A stretch of DNA of 64,000 bases from Augochlora pura. Its lineage: Eukaryota; Arthropoda; Insecta; Hymenoptera; Halictidae. The notes beneath the pieces are model-generated. The model ran no database searches. It saw nothing but the letters and a program-made list of their open reading frames with translations, and had not been told where the DNA came from. Within the stretch, counting starts at the first letter, position 1. Each line of letters starts with the position of its first letter. Of the stretch, positions 62,401-64,000 are shown piece after piece. The stretch covers positions 10,238,663-10,302,662 of the forward strand of contig NC_135776.1 of NCBI RefSeq assembly GCF_028453695.1, read 5' to 3'. Made by a program: the position numbers and the translations under genes.

Positions 62401-64000
62401 TATCATTTTCTGTTGGATTAACATTTTCAGCACCGCAAATTTCTATTTCGACTATCGTATCTACAGTTTTCAAGGAATCAGATTCCTCATCATTTACCTG
62501 AAGCATTTTGTCACCTGTGCACTTAACAAGAGACAAGCTTTCTGTTACTTTTTCAGGACCTTGTAATGTTGCATAATATTCGGCATCGAGTATTGCGTCT
62601 AATTCAAATAAAATCTGTAATTGTTGCTCTTCTGTACATGTTGATGTGTTTATAGTAGAATCATTAACAGAAGATGCAGGAACCGAGGATGAGCAAACAT
62701 TTTCTTCTTCTTCGCAAGATTCTTTATCTCTGAAACCAGAATCAGAACTTTGTTCATCATCTGGAGTAGATAATTGCTTTCTTTCCTCTTCTTCGTCATT
62801 AGGTATACATTGTTGTTCCATGTCAATATCATCGACATTCGAAAATTCATCACTCGCATTATATGTAGAATAGTTCGTTCGACATTGCGGTGTATTTACT
62901 GTAGGTATAGCAGTTACAATCAATTCCGGTGCATCGTTACTTTCTTGTTTAGAGGCAGACTCTGTATATTGATTGAATTCACCTTCATACAGAAAACCAG
63001 GAACTTTCTTCTTTAAAGCAGAATCCAATGCATGATTCCATAGTTCAACATCAACTATTTGATTTTCAAGTTCTTCATAATTAACAGAAAAATTATTAGA
63101 GAAGTAACTATTATCGTTGTTATCGTGTTTGGGTACGTCGTTATATTGAGATTCAATGTTTTCCTGTAACATTTCACAAGAAGATGCAACATCAGGTACA
63201 AAACGAAGAAGGGGTAAATCTGGATTTCCTTTTGATAGAAGTCTTAATACATGTTTATCACTACGAATTTCCACATTCGCATTTGCAATAGGTGTAGTAC
63301 TGTTTTCTCTGATGGATTCATCATCATCTAATGATAATCTTAAAATTGGAGTTTGACCCTGATCCATTGTTAATGTCAGTAGTTTAGGCCTATCCGAAGT
63401 GTCTAACATTTTGACTTTATGAGAAGTATTATTTGGCAAAGGATCTCGTAACTTTCTTAATGCTTCATCAAATTCATCCGTATGAACACTATGCCTAATG
63501 TCGCTATCGCTGCCACTTGCTGGCAATTTTTTCTTAACACATTTATCTGACACTTGAGTTCCCATTGACACTTCTGCATCAGAATCAAGATCAATATGAA
63601 CAAGTACCATTAGATCGGTGACAGATTTAGATTTTTCTTTCACCTTTTCTGTATAAACTTCTTGTTCAATTTGCCTTTTCCAACTTTCTTCTTCAGTTTC
63701 AGAACTAGATTCATGGTGAACAACTATATTTTTAACATTTGGTACATTCTTTACTGGTTCGCATGGTCCAAGACGAAACGAAGATTGCCGTGGTGTGTCA
63801 TCAACGATCGTAGTCCAGTAGTCTGAATCAATACTACCTCTAAGATCTTGTAAGCTAGCACTACGAATGTGTTTAATTTTATTTACTCGTAAACTTTCCC
63901 ATCTTTGATCAAAGTCTAAGTAATCTGTGTACTCGTTCAAAAGAATTTGCTTAGCTTCATCCAAAGTTGATCTTTTTTGTGGTTTTGACTCCAAACATAA
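59456..64000 (-). CDS. Lemur tyrosine kinase-like protein (LMTK/AATYK), C-terminal part
   Basis: Minus-strand gene whose N-terminal half (membrane segments and most of the kinase domain) lies right of the window. Exons: 61635-64000 (open to the edge), 60991-61528, 60699-60923, 60293-60461, 60087-60158, 59456-59985; all phases agree. The first residues visible (CLESKPQKRSTLDEAKQILL) are the last kinase helix region, followed by YLDFDQRWESLR. That is the pattern that follows the kinase domain in LMTK1-3. About 1300 mostly disordered, acidic residues come next. They include a 10-residue repeat tract and several Glu/Asp runs. A short conserved module near the end (DNVRFVQDQKKSVWFKKQRY, then WEEMLDEPRLDLYPL) is more ordered; its V-R-F could be a PP1-type docking site (inference). 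Kinase class comes from the post-kinase motif only. Confidence 0.8.
61951..62200. repeat. Tandem 30-bp repeats inside the LMTK-like gene
   Basis: Within the long LMTK exon, 61981-62010 and 62011-62040 are identical 30-base units. Diverged units lie before (61951) and after (62041 onward), and there is a second, related 27-30-base repeat around 62120-62200. They encode a Glu/Asn/Thr/Ser repeat (unit ETENETEDRS). The array reads open in other frames too, which produces several spurious antisense ORFs. Confidence 0.9.

Noticed and set aside
1..64000. CRISPR arrays, rRNA, operons or bacterial-type systems
   Set aside because: No regularly spaced repeats or bacterial gene structure. Genes are intron-split and animal throughout.

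Overview
This window is nuclear DNA from an insect, most likely a hymenopteran such as a bee. It is AT-rich, and its genes are split by short GT-AG introns with long AT-rich intergenic stretches. The coding content is a set of conserved animal genes, one of them (crumbs) with a tail almost identical to the insect protein. The species call is inference. I reconstructed the exons by joining open frames at splice sites with matching phases. For every complete gene the joined length is a multiple of three.

Layout, left to right: crumbs (+, 1-13339, 5' end outside the window); endonuclease G (-, 15673-17269); RAD9 checkpoint clamp subunit (-, 17964-19811); a 3.7 kb stretch with no convincing gene; EPS15 (-, 23510-34942); PCID2 of the TREX-2 complex (-, 35869-37570); a 3.6 kb intergenic stretch with a three-copy repeat, a palindromic E-box and broken minus-strand coding sequence; lingerer/UBAP2-like (+, 41140-50939); a 5 kb AT-rich stretch; WDR13 (+, 56029-57552); and the C-terminal part of a lemur-type (LMTK/AATYK) kinase (-, 59456 to the right edge). 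One EPS15 intron hosts a head-to-head pair: an eight-exon FAM187-like membrane protein gene (+, 29994-32170) and a small unrecognised ORF (-, 29533-29862).

The genes do not form one pathway. They cover epithelial polarity (crumbs), endocytosis (EPS15), mitochondrial nuclease activity (EndoG), the DNA-damage checkpoint (RAD9), mRNA export (PCID2), RNA-granule and behaviour biology (lingerer), a WD40 scaffold (WDR13) and membrane-kinase signalling (LMTK). Mobile DNA is limited to small non-autonomous elements: one pogo/Tigger-like element in a crumbs intron and three different TTAA-flanked, piggyBac-type elements within 2 kb in lingerer introns.

I found no clearly novel biological system. The best leads are the nested divergent pair in EPS15, unassigned coding-like pieces between PCID2 and lingerer, the three-copy 20-bp repeat at 38.5-39.0 kb, an optional lingerer exon near 49.14 kb, and a TTAA element whose end lies 14 bp from a lingerer splice acceptor.
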